Positions 1 through 11,800 of a DNA stretch of 64,000 bases are shown in pieces. Origin of the DNA: Cristatella mucedo (lineage: Eukaryota > Bryozoa > Phylactolaemata > Cristatellidae); the NCBI GenBank assembly GCA_009760855.2, contig WPIO01000055.1, forward strand, positions 1,226,001 to 1,290,000. The letters run 5' to 3'. Made by a program: the position numbers and the translations under genes. A model generated the notes under the pieces. That model saw only the letters and a list, made by a program, of their open reading frames with translations, was not told the origin of the DNA and did not search any database. Positions within the stretch are counted from its first letter, which is position 1. The number at the start of each line of letters is the position of its first letter.

Positions 1-168
1 CTCTGTGCATATTTCGTATAACCATGCTGTTTATTTTGCTTGTTGAGCGAGCTAACTAACTAACCACTCGATCATGTTTCTTTGCAGAAAATGCAAATGG
101 ACTTGAAAGAGATTGATTTCTCTGATGGCGCTATATCAAATGAATTATTCTTTGTATAATTAAACAAG
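1..168 (+). mobile_element. LINE-A 3' end, diverged
   Basis: Contains the family's tail: gcagaaaatgcaaa, then aaagagattgatttctct and ggcgctatatcaaatg before an AT-rich end. 5'-truncated or cut by the window edge. Confidence 0.6.
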
Positions 169-790
169 GCTTTTTAATCAGCTAACATTCTTTTTCGTCT
201 GGTTTCACCATAATTGCTATTGTAAAGAAACTCTAGAGGATCCCCTCGGTAATATAACCTAAAGGCGATCACGCCAGTTGAACGCTAGCACTCACATTGA
301 AGGCTAGCATTCTAACCTTCTCGCGTCGTATCTTCACCTTTGCCTTTCAGTTAAAACGGTTATACTCACTTAATGGGTGGCGTATCTGTGACACACTAAT
401 TAAAAGGTGCTCATCATAAAATGTAAGAGAATTTTCAAATTTTCTTTGATCAGGCTCACATGTGGCTAATACAGCAACCGTCCATTATGAGCTTGGTGGG
501 TCTGTTTAAGTGACCTGTTGATATCGATTCATTAAGAGATCTTGGGAGGGCAAGTCTTTCTAGACTGGTGCCAGGTATACACATATATGAAATAAAAAAG
601 AATACATTTGTGAAGCACCTTAGAGTACGTAATCTGTTTCGAGGCAATTTATATATGCCGTAAAAAAGGATGATCTAATGGTTAGTGTTAGCATGCTCAA
701 CTACAGCAAGCATATAATGGGTAGAGGTGACAGGCACGGAGTCTAAACGCAAGTATGGTTAGCAGCAGCATGCATAGCATCAGCCCACGA
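169..790. other. No gene recognised
   Basis: AT-moderate sequence lying downstream of or within the MAM gene. I see no conserved exon, RNA or repeat in it. Confidence 0.4.
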
Positions 791-966
791 ACTAGCTGAT
801 TTAACAGCCTATTTTGTAAAGCAACAGATGAGCCGTGACTGCTATCACCACCGCTTGCAGCGGCGATATAGGAACACCAACCGTAAGGTTTGGAACCCAC
901 GACTTCTGAACCGAGGTCGTGAAAAGCAACCTTCTTACCTAGTGTACCATTATGGCTCACCGTACC
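791..966 (-). mobile_element. SINE-A copy
   Basis: Reads on the minus strand as a tRNA-like head (ggctcac...ctaggtaaga) with a B-box-like segment (tgggttcc), then the family body CACTGCAAGCGGTGG in diverged form and the end ggctgttaaatcag. Older than the copies at 6.6 and 35.7 kb. Confidence 0.75.
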
Positions 967-1087
967 CAGTTAGCACATGCAGGTCGAATCAGAGGGGCCC
1001 ACTAAATTCTGTGATATATAGATATGTTTTACATTGCTAAATAAAGAGCTTTTAACGCCTAATCACTGCTGCATGCAGTGATCAGTG

Positions 1088-1180
1088 CATGATTGTAGGA
1101 CTCAAACAAAAAACCTGAGTCGCTTAGAGTGAGCGACCTAGCCGGTTGGGAAAGAACTATCAGCTGAGCTACCACACGCG
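1088..1180 (-). mobile_element. tRNA-like sequence (pseudo-tRNA or SINE head)
   Basis: Minus strand shows an A-box-like TAGCTCAGCTGATAG and, about 60 nt later, a B-box-like GTTTGAGTCCT. The arms do not fold into a clean cloverleaf, so this is not a functional tRNA call. Confidence 0.4.
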
Positions 1181-1319
1181 TTGTCTATGTAATGAAAAGC
1201 CCTGCTAAAATTTGACTGTAAAAAACGATAGGCAATAGAAAATAAAATTATTTGAAGGAATATCATAAAGAAAATATCAAGCTAAATGCACCAGTATTAC
1301 TGGATTTTTGATTGCCTAC

Positions 1320-1573
1320 CTGATAGCTGTCACGATTGGGGATGATGAAGCAAGCTTCCTGCCATTCGTTGCCCTGGTTACCACTCTTCGACCAGACTAC
1401 AGTTGTGGTGGCTGGTGGCTTATTACCGACTATAGAAACGGTTAGATTGCCCACTCCTGCGCCATACATGTGATAGAAGAAGCACAAGTTCGTGTCTTGA
1501 CCAGGATTCAAAGCCGGTGACGTCAGAGATGCGGTTGTTCCTACCAGTGTACCGTCTGCATACATGTAGTAAC
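1320..1573 (-). CDS. Exon 15: MAM5 second part, last exon visible
   Basis: 254 nt, phase 1 to 0, acceptor TTTCAG|GT, donor ATCAG|GTAGGC. Encodes [38 protein letters not shown]. The matching 85-nt third exon is not found in the 1.3 kb to its left, so it should lie beyond base 1. Confidence 0.92.
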
Positions 1574-4500
1574 CTGAAACCATCAAGATCCTAAGTAAGA
1601 TTTGACGCAATTTAACTTCAGCCAATCAGGTCATAGATCATCTTTCCATGTTTCGTCGTACCGCTTCCGGTTGTATGGTCTTTTTGAGGCCCTGTTGTAA
1701 GCGACCGGCTTCCCCTGTTGACTCGAACGAATCTGTAAGCAGCGAACGTTGCTGAGTAGCCGCAAAGAGCATCCGACTCGTCGAAGTTGCAGCTACCCAA
1801 TGTTTTATTTGATGAAACGATCGGCTCTCTTTGGGAAGTGGTTGGCGGAGTTGGCGGAGTGCTGACCGGACTATCCGCTGCAATATAAAAGTAGGGATCG
1901 CACGCCAGATTATAACCTCTTGTGAACTATTATAACGGTAATCCGTCCTCACTGCTATCACTTATTTTTGTTCCAAAACGGTTTCTTGTGTATAAAACTT
2001 TAGCGAAAAGTTTCGTTCCAGGTGCTTTAAAACATGGCCAGAAGATAGGCGATAACATAGAACGAAGTAGAAGCAAGTAATCTTGCTTCAAAAAACTGCA
2101 TACAATAAGACAATTAATTGGACACCTAATATAGCCAAATTCGGTGATTGGGGCTAGTAAACTTGGAAATCCTCTTGGGAAAATATGGTGGTTGAGAAGC
2201 AGATAGTCATGGTGCATTGAGAGAACGTATTTTGTATGCTAGCACCGTACAAGTCTTCAATTAGCACCAAGGGTAATTAGCTGGTTCTGGCCTCCCTGGA
2301 TAAGAATGCTGTGTTGATCCATTTTTGTAGTCCATCATGACGTGTACTTTCGCTAATGCATATCATTAACGTCCACCTGATGAATTTTTCCTAGTTAGAG
2401 AATTACTAACTGAATCTCGCATTGCTTGGAAAGCTAACTTTACTTGATGTTCTCAAAATTCCAGTATCATTTCTGACCTGTGGCTTAATTATCAAAGCCT
2501 TAGCCTATTTTTAATGGATTTAGAAAACACGACGGCAACTGCTGTTTTATTCGCATCCCGAAACTAACCATTTCGGCCCAAATTTTAATAAAATGCAAAA
2601 ACGCTTTATAAAACCTGCATGCACAGTTGAGGTTTTTATTAATCCAAGATAAAAGGTAAGGTCTACTTCTTGAATGCCGGCGTGGACATAAAATCATCTA
2701 ATTTAAAGAAGAACGGCCAGGTGAATCCAATTATCAAGCGATTAATTCCCCAGAAAAATTTTGATTCTATCTGTATGACCTTGTTTTCATATTTTTCCGA
2801 AAGACATTTCTTGTCGTGAAACTCGTAACAAGCAAGGTTTAGCAAGCTGACGCATGACAGATTTAGTTGCAAGCCCGATTGTACACATGTCCGTCCTACA
2901 GCATAGATATCCCTCAACAGGTTCTATCGATTGAAGGCAGCTGCTTTAAGCATATATTGAGTACTTTTGGTGTTTTCATCGTAAAGATGAAAAACAGAAC
3001 CTACGTAGAGTAATAACAATAATAGCACACTTGATAAAGTGCCCACGGATAACTCAACCTCTTTCTATGCGCTTTACATTTGCTGCAAAGGAAACACAGA
3101 ATGACGTATGCATAGCAAGTGTATACACTGTGGGTGTGTAATTTTGTACTGGACAGCTCGGAGCACAAGGTCAGCCGAGGTCAGATGGTGTTTTGAGGAC
3201 CAGTGCAGCGGAACCTTGCGGCAGGCTAGCCTAATTGTCAAAGGTTGAGTGCTTAAGATTGAATTCAGCTGGTTAAAGAGGGTGACACTAATAATTGCCA
3301 GGCTTTGCCATACAAAGCGATGAAGCAGACAATTTTGCAATAATCGCCAAGAATGATTATTTAAGATTTCAACTCCAATTTGTGTATAAAGATACGAAGA
3401 GTTTTCCGACCAAAGTTTGTGCAGTTACGCTTGCCTTCTCTCCTGCCATAGTTCAACATGGCCTGCACCAGTCAGCTCTTTGTGTACCCGTGAGTGCCTA
3501 TACAGCTGCACTTTCCCCAGAATGCTTGGCTTGACTGCATTTTTTATTCCAAATTATAGAAAGCAGTATGCCAGGTTAGGCCGAAACATTTCACACGATT
3601 GTGGTTGCACATTCTGTTGCTTTGGGTTCCAATGGCTCGGCCAAAATGGCAGCCCGAGACGATTTATCACGATAAAGCAGCAGTGTTCCAAATTCAGGTA
3701 CCAATTTTCATGTGAATGCAATTGTTTTTCAGTTGCAAATGCACGTTCTCTCACTACAGCCTGCCATGGGCAAGCCCGGATAGCAGGCCTAGACAATTAA
3801 GCTGCGGTACACCTGCCATGTGCAAAAAAGCTTCGTAAAACTGCCAAAAATAGTGTGTGTAAATGGCATCTTTATTTTCAGTTTGAATACTTTCGGTTGC
3901 AATTTTGGTCAGACTATAAAAGGCCCTTGCATGAGAATGGGTAAGTGCAATTGCATTAAGTTATTTGATTAAAAAACTGGATCATTGATTGATATTCTTA
4001 ATTAAAACAGACATTTGCAAAAAATGTTAACGCAAATGGCACATTTATTACATTGAGGCTGCTATATTGACCGAACCAGTGCAGGCCATAGCAAGGGAAC
4101 TAGCCAGTGCAATCACATGATCTCTGGTGGGTGAAGATTGAACACTGGCGTCTATCATTTGGAATTAACATTGCATTGCCCAAAGTTTTTATAGTAAGGG
4201 TGGCTCTATTGCATTTCTAATTTTTAAAGTTGCCTTTGGAGGTACGCCCTCTGAAACGATAGTTAGAGAGTAAGCAAGCGGAACGCGTGACATTTTGTCG
4301 GCAAACTCGGTGGGCTGTTTTTTATATTGTGGGATCAAAACTGCAGCTGCAGTTTTGCGGTGCGCTTTGTGAAAATGGAAGCTTTATCGCCGCTAGAATG
4401 CTTCAAAAGAATGGCTGGTCCGAGTCATTTAAGGTTACGGAATGAGAACGGGCATGTGCAATTTTATGAACTTTTGTACGTTACCCCTAACACTACTCTG

Positions 4501-7500
4501 TTTAATTTCGTAAAAACACAGTTGTCGGGCGGTAATTGTTTTAATTTGCCACTGTATCGCAGTGTACGGCTGCGTATCGCAGTTTGTCGCTATGGCTCTC
4601 GGTAGGATCTCAGTCGTTCGTGTGATTGTTTAAAGGAGAGCCAGTGCAGCTGAACTTTGCGAACCTTTGTCTAGTAAACAAAACAGACGATTTGGTCATT
4701 AAAACTGTTTACCTGCCGTTTGAAATGTGATGTCATCGATGGCTACGTCGGCGTCTTTGTTGCCTGCAGCGGACTGCCTGGCTGACTCAAAGACAACCTA
4801 AATATCAGGAGTGCAAAAGAGTATTATTTTGCAAAGTTAAGAGAATATTCATGGCTTATTCGCTTTGAATTCACACAGACGTTTGGTAGCACCCTGCCAA
4901 AGAGCAAGAAAGCTTGTAAGTTCCAAAAGGTGCAGAGGGTGAACATTTAAAGAAACGACTGGGTGAGGCTAAAGATGAATGCATCGTGGCTTAGGAAACA
5001 AAATCCGCTCTTATGATACATCAGCCGTTTATTTCCACTGTCTATTCAAAGCGTTAACATCAAATTTGTTGCAGTAACTGCACCAGGAGATCAGCATATT
5101 TAAGGTTTTCACTTTGCATAATCAAAACTGCAGAGCGAACATTCACAGTGAAATTCAACTAGTAACTGAGGATAACCTACAGGTTACTTCTGTCGATCAT
5201 GGTGGAATGACCCTACTTGTGTTGCACTCTGTTGCATACTCGCCTAATAGCTATAGCACTTAGTGCATGCTCGGCAACTTTTTTAAATACTTGAACTCGA
5301 TAATTTTTGCTACCCACACGGACATAAACGCATTGTTAAGGAGTCAATCTCTTTAATTTCAGCTTAAGAAATATGCTCGAGTACCGCCAAACATAATTTT
5401 TTACTATCAAGGCACTACTTCTTCAAGGCAATCAGGACAGCGACTATTTATCAAGGGATAGATCGCAATAAACCGGTCTTTCCGGTAATAGTTTACATAA
5501 TAATATTAATAATAATGTATCTCATAAAGCGCCCTCAGAGAACTTAATCTCTCTCTAGGCGCTTCACATTTGCTGCAAATGGAAATGCAATTAAATGGTA
5601 AGTAAAATCAAGCTTGAAAAACAAACAAAATGAATAACATGGTTAGGGGTGACATGCACAGGGTCAGCATGCAAATGTCTGTTGGCTACCGAATGCCTAC
5701 CGAAAGCCGCTTAGGCTGTGAGTGCGCTATACAAAACTCTCCTGCGTAATACCCACATGGTCTTTATGGCTTTGTGGAGTTACTGACGGAGATACATATA
5801 TATATATATATATATAAATGTGGTTATTGGCAGCATGAACAGTGTCAGCACTCATAAGCACGTGAAGGACGAATCACAGGGACCCAACAAATGCTGTCCT
5901 AAATAGGTGTGTTTTTAAGTTCCCTTTAAATGTGGTCAGGTCATGGGATTTTCTGACGCAGGTCGGGAGGGAGTTCCGGGCTTTGGGAGGATACGAAATA
6001 AATGCACAGTCTCCAAAGGATTTGAGGTTTAAACGATGTATTTCTAGACTGTTGGATTCCGAAAAGCGGGTGGTACGATGCTTGGCCTGATGGGGGAGTA
6101 TGTCGGAGAGATAGGTTGGAGCCATAGAATGAAGGGACCTAAAAGTGAGCGACAAAACCTTGAAGTCAATCCGTTGCTTGACTGGTAGCCAGTGCAGGTC
6201 GGCGAGAAGTGGATTAATGTGGCAACTGCGACGCTCACGACAGACAAGCCTAGCTGCTGAGTTTTGCACCAGCTGCAATCGCCTGATCGCACATGCAGGG
6301 AGGCCAGTAAGCAGTGAGTTGCAGAAGTCGAGACGGGATGTCACGAATGCATGGACCAACTTGGACGTGGTATCCTTATCTAAACAAGCCCGAATTTTAG
6401 CAATATTATGAAGCTGAAAATAGGCAGATTTGACTGTGGATCTGATATGGTCGTCTAACGAGAGGTCGCTTTGGAATATGACACCTAGATTTCGAGCTGA
6501 TTCGACAGGAGATATGCTGGCAGAGCCAATTTAGAGAGTCAGCCTTTCCAATTTCAGAATCACACTGGGTTCGCCCATAACTAGTAAGTTAGTTTTTTCA
6601 TCGTTTACTTTAAGCCGTAACGGCTCACTAGGTAAGGCGGTTGCTTTTCACGACCTCGGCCTCGAGGTCGTTGGTTCGAATCCTGTGGTGGGCGATTCTT
6701 TATCGCCACTGCAAGCGGTGGTGATAGCCGTCAAGGCTCTTCTGTCGCTATAAAAAAGAGGCTGTTAAATCAGCTAGTATTTATTTATTAATTTTAGAAA
6801 ATTTGCTGACATCCATGTGCGGACGTCATCAATGCATGCAGCTAGTGAGTTGAGAGAATTTGAGGTGCTCGAAGGCTGGGAGGGATCAAAGCAAAGGTAC
6901 AACTGAGTGTCATCTGCATAAAAGTGAAAGCCTAGATTGTGCTTGGCAATCACATCAGCAAGAGGCAGAGTATAAACCGTGAAAAGAACCGGACCTAGCA
7001 CTGAGCCCTGAGGTGCTCCATATTTCAGAGGTACTTCAGATGATCTTTGTCCATTCTCGTCAATACTCTGGAGTCTCCCACTGAGATAGGACCTGAACCA
7101 CTGCAGAGCAGTGCCAGTGATGCCCAGGCGAGATGAGAGGCGCTCTAGAAGAACTTTGTGATCGATGGTGTCAAAGGCTGCGGAAAGATCGAGCAAAACA
7201 ATCTGAGACACTCTACCCATGTCTGCATTCCTAAGTAGGTCGTTGTATACCCGAAGCAATGCTGACTCTGTGGAGTGATTAGCTCTGAAGCCGGACTGGA
7301 ACTTACTAGCAAGGTGTAAGGTTTCCATTTATGAGCTTAGCTGGTCTGCCACGACCCGTTTCAGTGTCTTTAACAGAAATGGTAGAAGGGAGACTGGGCG
7401 GTAGTTGCTCAAGTTCTCTTGGTCTAGTGTTGCTTTCTTGAGGAGAGGCCGGACTACAGCTTTTTTGAAAGGTGCTGGGACATGACCTGTGGCTAATGAC

Positions 7501-8815
7501 ATATTAATGACGTTAGTTATGCATGGCAGCAGCCGATTATGATTTAAAAGTCTCTCAGCTGGGATTTTTGCTATTTCCAAGCCCTTGATTTTTTTATTCA
7601 GACTGATCGATAGGATAATTTTAACTAACAGTGACTATCGGTTTATTTAATTATATTAAAAATATTCGGCAACAACCGAGCTATGATTAGTGTTGAACAT
7701 AATTCCTCTCAACAAGAACTTTCTTGCTTAAAACCCTATTAGACGCGTAATTGCCTGGATGTGCCTTTAAAGAATACTCGCAAGACCAAAATAAGTTGAG
7801 CTTAATAATGTTTGACGCATCCTTATTTGGTGCTGATGAGGTGGCTCAGCCGGTGGCTTGATTTAAACTCCGTAGAACGATTATGGAGAGATATCAAATA
7901 AAGGCTGAGGTGGAAAGTTTTATCTATACCAGTGGCCTACCTTTCCAGTAACACTTGAGCTCTACGGAATGGGTTATAGCACAAGACAGCCCGCAGAAAC
8001 TGGTGGCCTTTATGCCTGACCTGACGATGGAGGTCACACACAATTTTTAAGGGACAGCGGAGCATTAAACTCATAATAAAATCGGCGTATCTGGCTTTTT
8101 GGGCTATGAATGAATGTTTTTAAATGCGTCACATACATTTAGTATGCATGGCTTCCTTGAAAAACCTTGTAATTACCTGAATGAATTTACAGTCTCATAA
8201 CAGCAATCATGCTTCGAGGATTTGTCTGAGCCTAAGTAACCTGCTAATTTGTGAGATTGAACAATATTTGCACTCACTGGCTAATAATGAACAGCTCACA
8301 TATAGGAGTACCATTCATGAGCAACCGACAGGATTTCAGGGTTAATTTTGAGAACAAATTGATAATATTGATCCAGAAATTAAAAATGTTACATGCTAGA
8401 AATAGTATGAGCCTTTTTGACCGTTTCTAAATAAACGGAAACTAATTAAAAAAATAAGATTTGGCAAACCAATCAAACCTTAAAGAAAATCAGTGGCAAA
8501 ATATATAAAAATTTCAATTTTATCAATCTCGGCATTTTATACGAATTGTTTGCTAACCTAATAATACAAATAATGCACTTGATGAAGCACCTTCAGGGAA
8601 CTCAATGTCTTTCTAGGCGCTTTACATTTGCTGCAAAGGGAAACGTGGTTGAATGGTGAGTAATATCATGCTTGATAAACAACTTGAATAACATGGTTAG
8701 GGGTGACATGCACAGGGTCAGCATGGAAGTGTGGTTAGTCGCAGCATGCACAATGTCAGCACTCAATATAATAATAATATTAGTAATGCACTTGATAAAG
8801 TGCCCTCAGAGAACT

Positions 8816-8899
<84 letters not shown>

Positions 8900-11800
8900 G
8901 GGCGCTTTACATTTGCTGCAAAGGGAAATGCAAATGAATGGTGAGTAATATCATGCTTGATAAACAAAAAAATTAATACTATGGTTAGGGATGACATGCA
9001 CAGGGTCAGCATGGAAATTTGGTTAGTGGCATCATCCACAGTGTAAGCATGCACGAGCACAAGCGCATGAAGAAAGAATCACAGGGACCCAATTATGCTG
9101 TCCTAAATAAGTACGTTTTTAAGTTCTTTATAAATGAGGTCAAGTCAGGAGATGTTCTGACGCAAGTCGGGATTGAGTTCCAGGCTTTGCAAGCATACGA
9201 ACTAAATGCATGTCCTCCAAAGGATTTGAGGTTTTGGTAACCAAGGGTTACTTTATCATGACCCGTGTCAAGCGTGCAGAAGCGTATCCAACGTAGATCA
9301 GCAGGTAAAAGCAAAGAGGAAAGGTGACATGGCCGAGTAGGACAAAGGGCTAATAAAACGCATAGATTGGTGGGCAGTTCGTAGGCGCAGTATGCCAAAA
9401 GAATAACTAAAGCTTTACTTTGATTAAAGAGGGGACATCTAGAACTTACTAGAGCTAATTAGAGCTAGAAAAAATAACAGAACCATCTCAAACTATACGT
9501 GGAGACGGTGCGGGAGGAAATGGAGCGAAAGAAAAAGCCAATGACTGAGCAGCACGGTCGTGCAGTCAGTGTCAGGTGGTCAGGTGCTAAACGACAGGAT
9601 GCCAGATCTCTGCGTTTTTCCGACTAAAAAAGGCTCTCTTGTAAGCACTGATCACGAGTCTCGCCAAACTGAATCCTGGAGCCAAAACTCTAACAGTTCC
9701 TTTGTACGGTCTTCATCACACAATTCAGCTTGTGACTGTGTTGTATTTTCGGAAAAAACTCAGCCAGAATGGTTTCAGGTTTCAGGTGAATACCTATAGC
9801 AAAGGATCTGTACGTAAGCCTTGTAATATTTACCTGATAGCTGTCACGCTTGGCTACGACGAAACAAGCTCGTTGCCAGGCATTGCCCTGGTTGCCACTC
9901 TTCGACCACACCACTGTCCTCGAAGTCGGCGACTGGGTACCCACTATGGAAACGGTTAGATTGCCCACTCCTGCACCATACATGTGATAGAAGAAGCACA
10001 CGTTCGTGTCTTGACCAGGATTCAAAGCCGGTGACGTGAGTGATGCAGTGTTTCCTACAGGTGATCCGTCTGCATACATGTAGTAGCCTGCAAAGATCAA
10101 AGGTAAAGGTTAATGTTGTGGCGACATACTGCTGCATACAAGTTTACTGGTTTAATTCTCGTTTCACCGTACCAATGCTAGTGGTGTGATCTCCTTGTGG
10201 TCCTGTGGAAAGCGACCGGCTGCCCCTGTTGATGCGTACAAATCTGTAGGCAGAGAAAGACGTCGTGTAGCCACAGATGGCATCAGACTCTTCGAAGTCG
10301 CAGCTACCCGCAGTTTCACTCGTCGGCTGGCTCGGGATGCTTTTGGTAGTTGAAGGAAGTGTTACGAAGCTGGTGGTGATCACTGCAGCAGCGATAACGT
10401 CGCAGGCATTAGACGACTATTGGGCATATGTGAAATCCGTCACGTCACATTCGTCTGCTGAGTCAGTAGCAATGGCACATCTCAGAGAAACAGAAGTACT
10501 TTATTTAGTTTAGACTTGGCATGCAACCGATCTAAAAAGACCACCTAGAAGGCTCTTCCAGCAACCTGGTAATATATTGACCAGCAAATCAAGTGGCCGA
10601 CACCGAAAAAATAGCAGTTAAAAAAGCTGGATAATCTTTTCATTGTACGTGGAGCCTCGTGTCTTCCTAAATGATACAATCATGGCTATGCAAGACTTCA
10701 AGTTCAACAAGGCTTTGAAATGACATGTACAGGCAGGCTGGCCGATTTTGATATCTATTTTCGTCTGCTTTTATTTTGCTGGAAGATATTGTTACGAGTT
10801 CCCATGGCAACATAGAGTGGACAGAAGAACGGTACCATCTGAGCTCTTGTAATGGCTGCTAATTTTCGGCCGAACAGCATCCTAATGAAAGACAGCATTT
10901 TCAAATTGATCAAAGTCACTTTCATATCGAAAGCGATTGAGAGGTGTCTCATTTATGACAAACGTACCTGCCGGTGTAACGCTGATGTCGTCGATAGCTA
11001 CGTCAGCATCTTTGTTGCCGGTAGATGATTGCCTAGAGGACTCAAAGACGATCTATAACCGCGAAGTGTTAAAGCATATTCGCGATTATGTAATAAATAA
11101 AAATTGACTATCCACATTTACACTGCTGCTTAAAACGATGCAAGGAACAACCCCGCCACCCAGAAACGGTGCCTACCAACCTGCCCTCGGTAGGAATCCT
11201 AGTGAACAGGATTGTGTATACAAAGTTCAGCCTACATGGACACATCACCTTTGAGGCCGTAAGCCGCATTACTTTCCTTGAAAATAAGGTTTGAATTGCC
11301 AGAGCCGGTTTACCTACTGTTTTAAGTCGTTTCTTCCACATGCGAACTTAAAAGAGTCAGTTGTGTAATCTTATTTTATCGTGACAAGTAGGAGCCAGTG
11401 TATTTCAATGTCGTGCGACAGCGTTTTAGTCATTTGTAGCTGAATAATGTTGCTATTTCTTGATTCGCTAGTCATCGGCCATCGTTTATCAGGGCTACCT
11501 CGTTTGAGATAAGGTCAGCTCGTTGGTTTGGCACAACACGTTGACACTAGAACACCTGCCTCTGTGCCTCACAGCCATGAAGAACGAATGTGGAGGGAAC
11601 CGTCAGTCATTCTTGCGAACCTGATGATAGATTTTTTGTGCTCCAAGAAGCTAAATCAAAGATTTTGACATGTAGCTGTTCCCTGCTAAAGGCGCTATGG
11701 CATTGACTGCTTGCTATTATAGCAGTAACAGGTCAGCTCAGCTACTTGTTTCACACGGTACCGGGCGATTAGAAACGGACTGCTAACATTAACGGCTGGT

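Larger units (their letters stand above)
5505..7535 (-). mobile_element. LINE-A copy with RT and C-terminal region, two insertions
   Basis: CR1/L2-like non-LTR element, 5'-truncated. Minus-strand frames give [17 protein letters not shown] (7.4 kb), the RT core [25 protein letters not shown] and [12 protein letters not shown] (6.8-7.3 kb), and the post-RT region [11 protein letters not shown]...[16 protein letters not shown] (5.9-6.35 kb). YADD is the RT catalytic motif. The 3' end is the family hairpin plus (ATT)n at 5,505-5,580. A SINE-A (6,613-6,785) and a LINE-B tail (5,692-5,795) interrupt it, and a stop falls near 7,326. Defective, but among the least decayed copies. It lies antisense-neutral (same strand as the host gene) in intron 12. 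Confidence 0.92.
9578..10383. repeat. MAM duplication, left copy
   Basis: Near-identical to 12,154-12,957 (offset 2,574-2,576 bp). It carries exons 11 and 12, the 85-bp intron between them and about 250 bp of the following intron. The left end starts at GGTCAGGTGC in both copies. About 12 differences fall in the outer intron part, but only about two across the roughly 540-bp exon core. Confidence 0.93.

Noticed and set aside
1088..1180. Functional tRNA gene
   Set aside because: A- and B-box-like motifs are present, but acceptor and anticodon arms do not pair.
8731..9060. Leu-Ser and Arg-Glu repeat frames
   Set aside because: Translation of the (CT)n run within LINE-A.
9690..10137. Open frames extending exon 12 into intron and an overlapping 97-codon frame
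   Set aside because: Extension beyond the GT donor is intron; the second frame is a shadow of exons 11-12. The same holds for 12,264-12,711.
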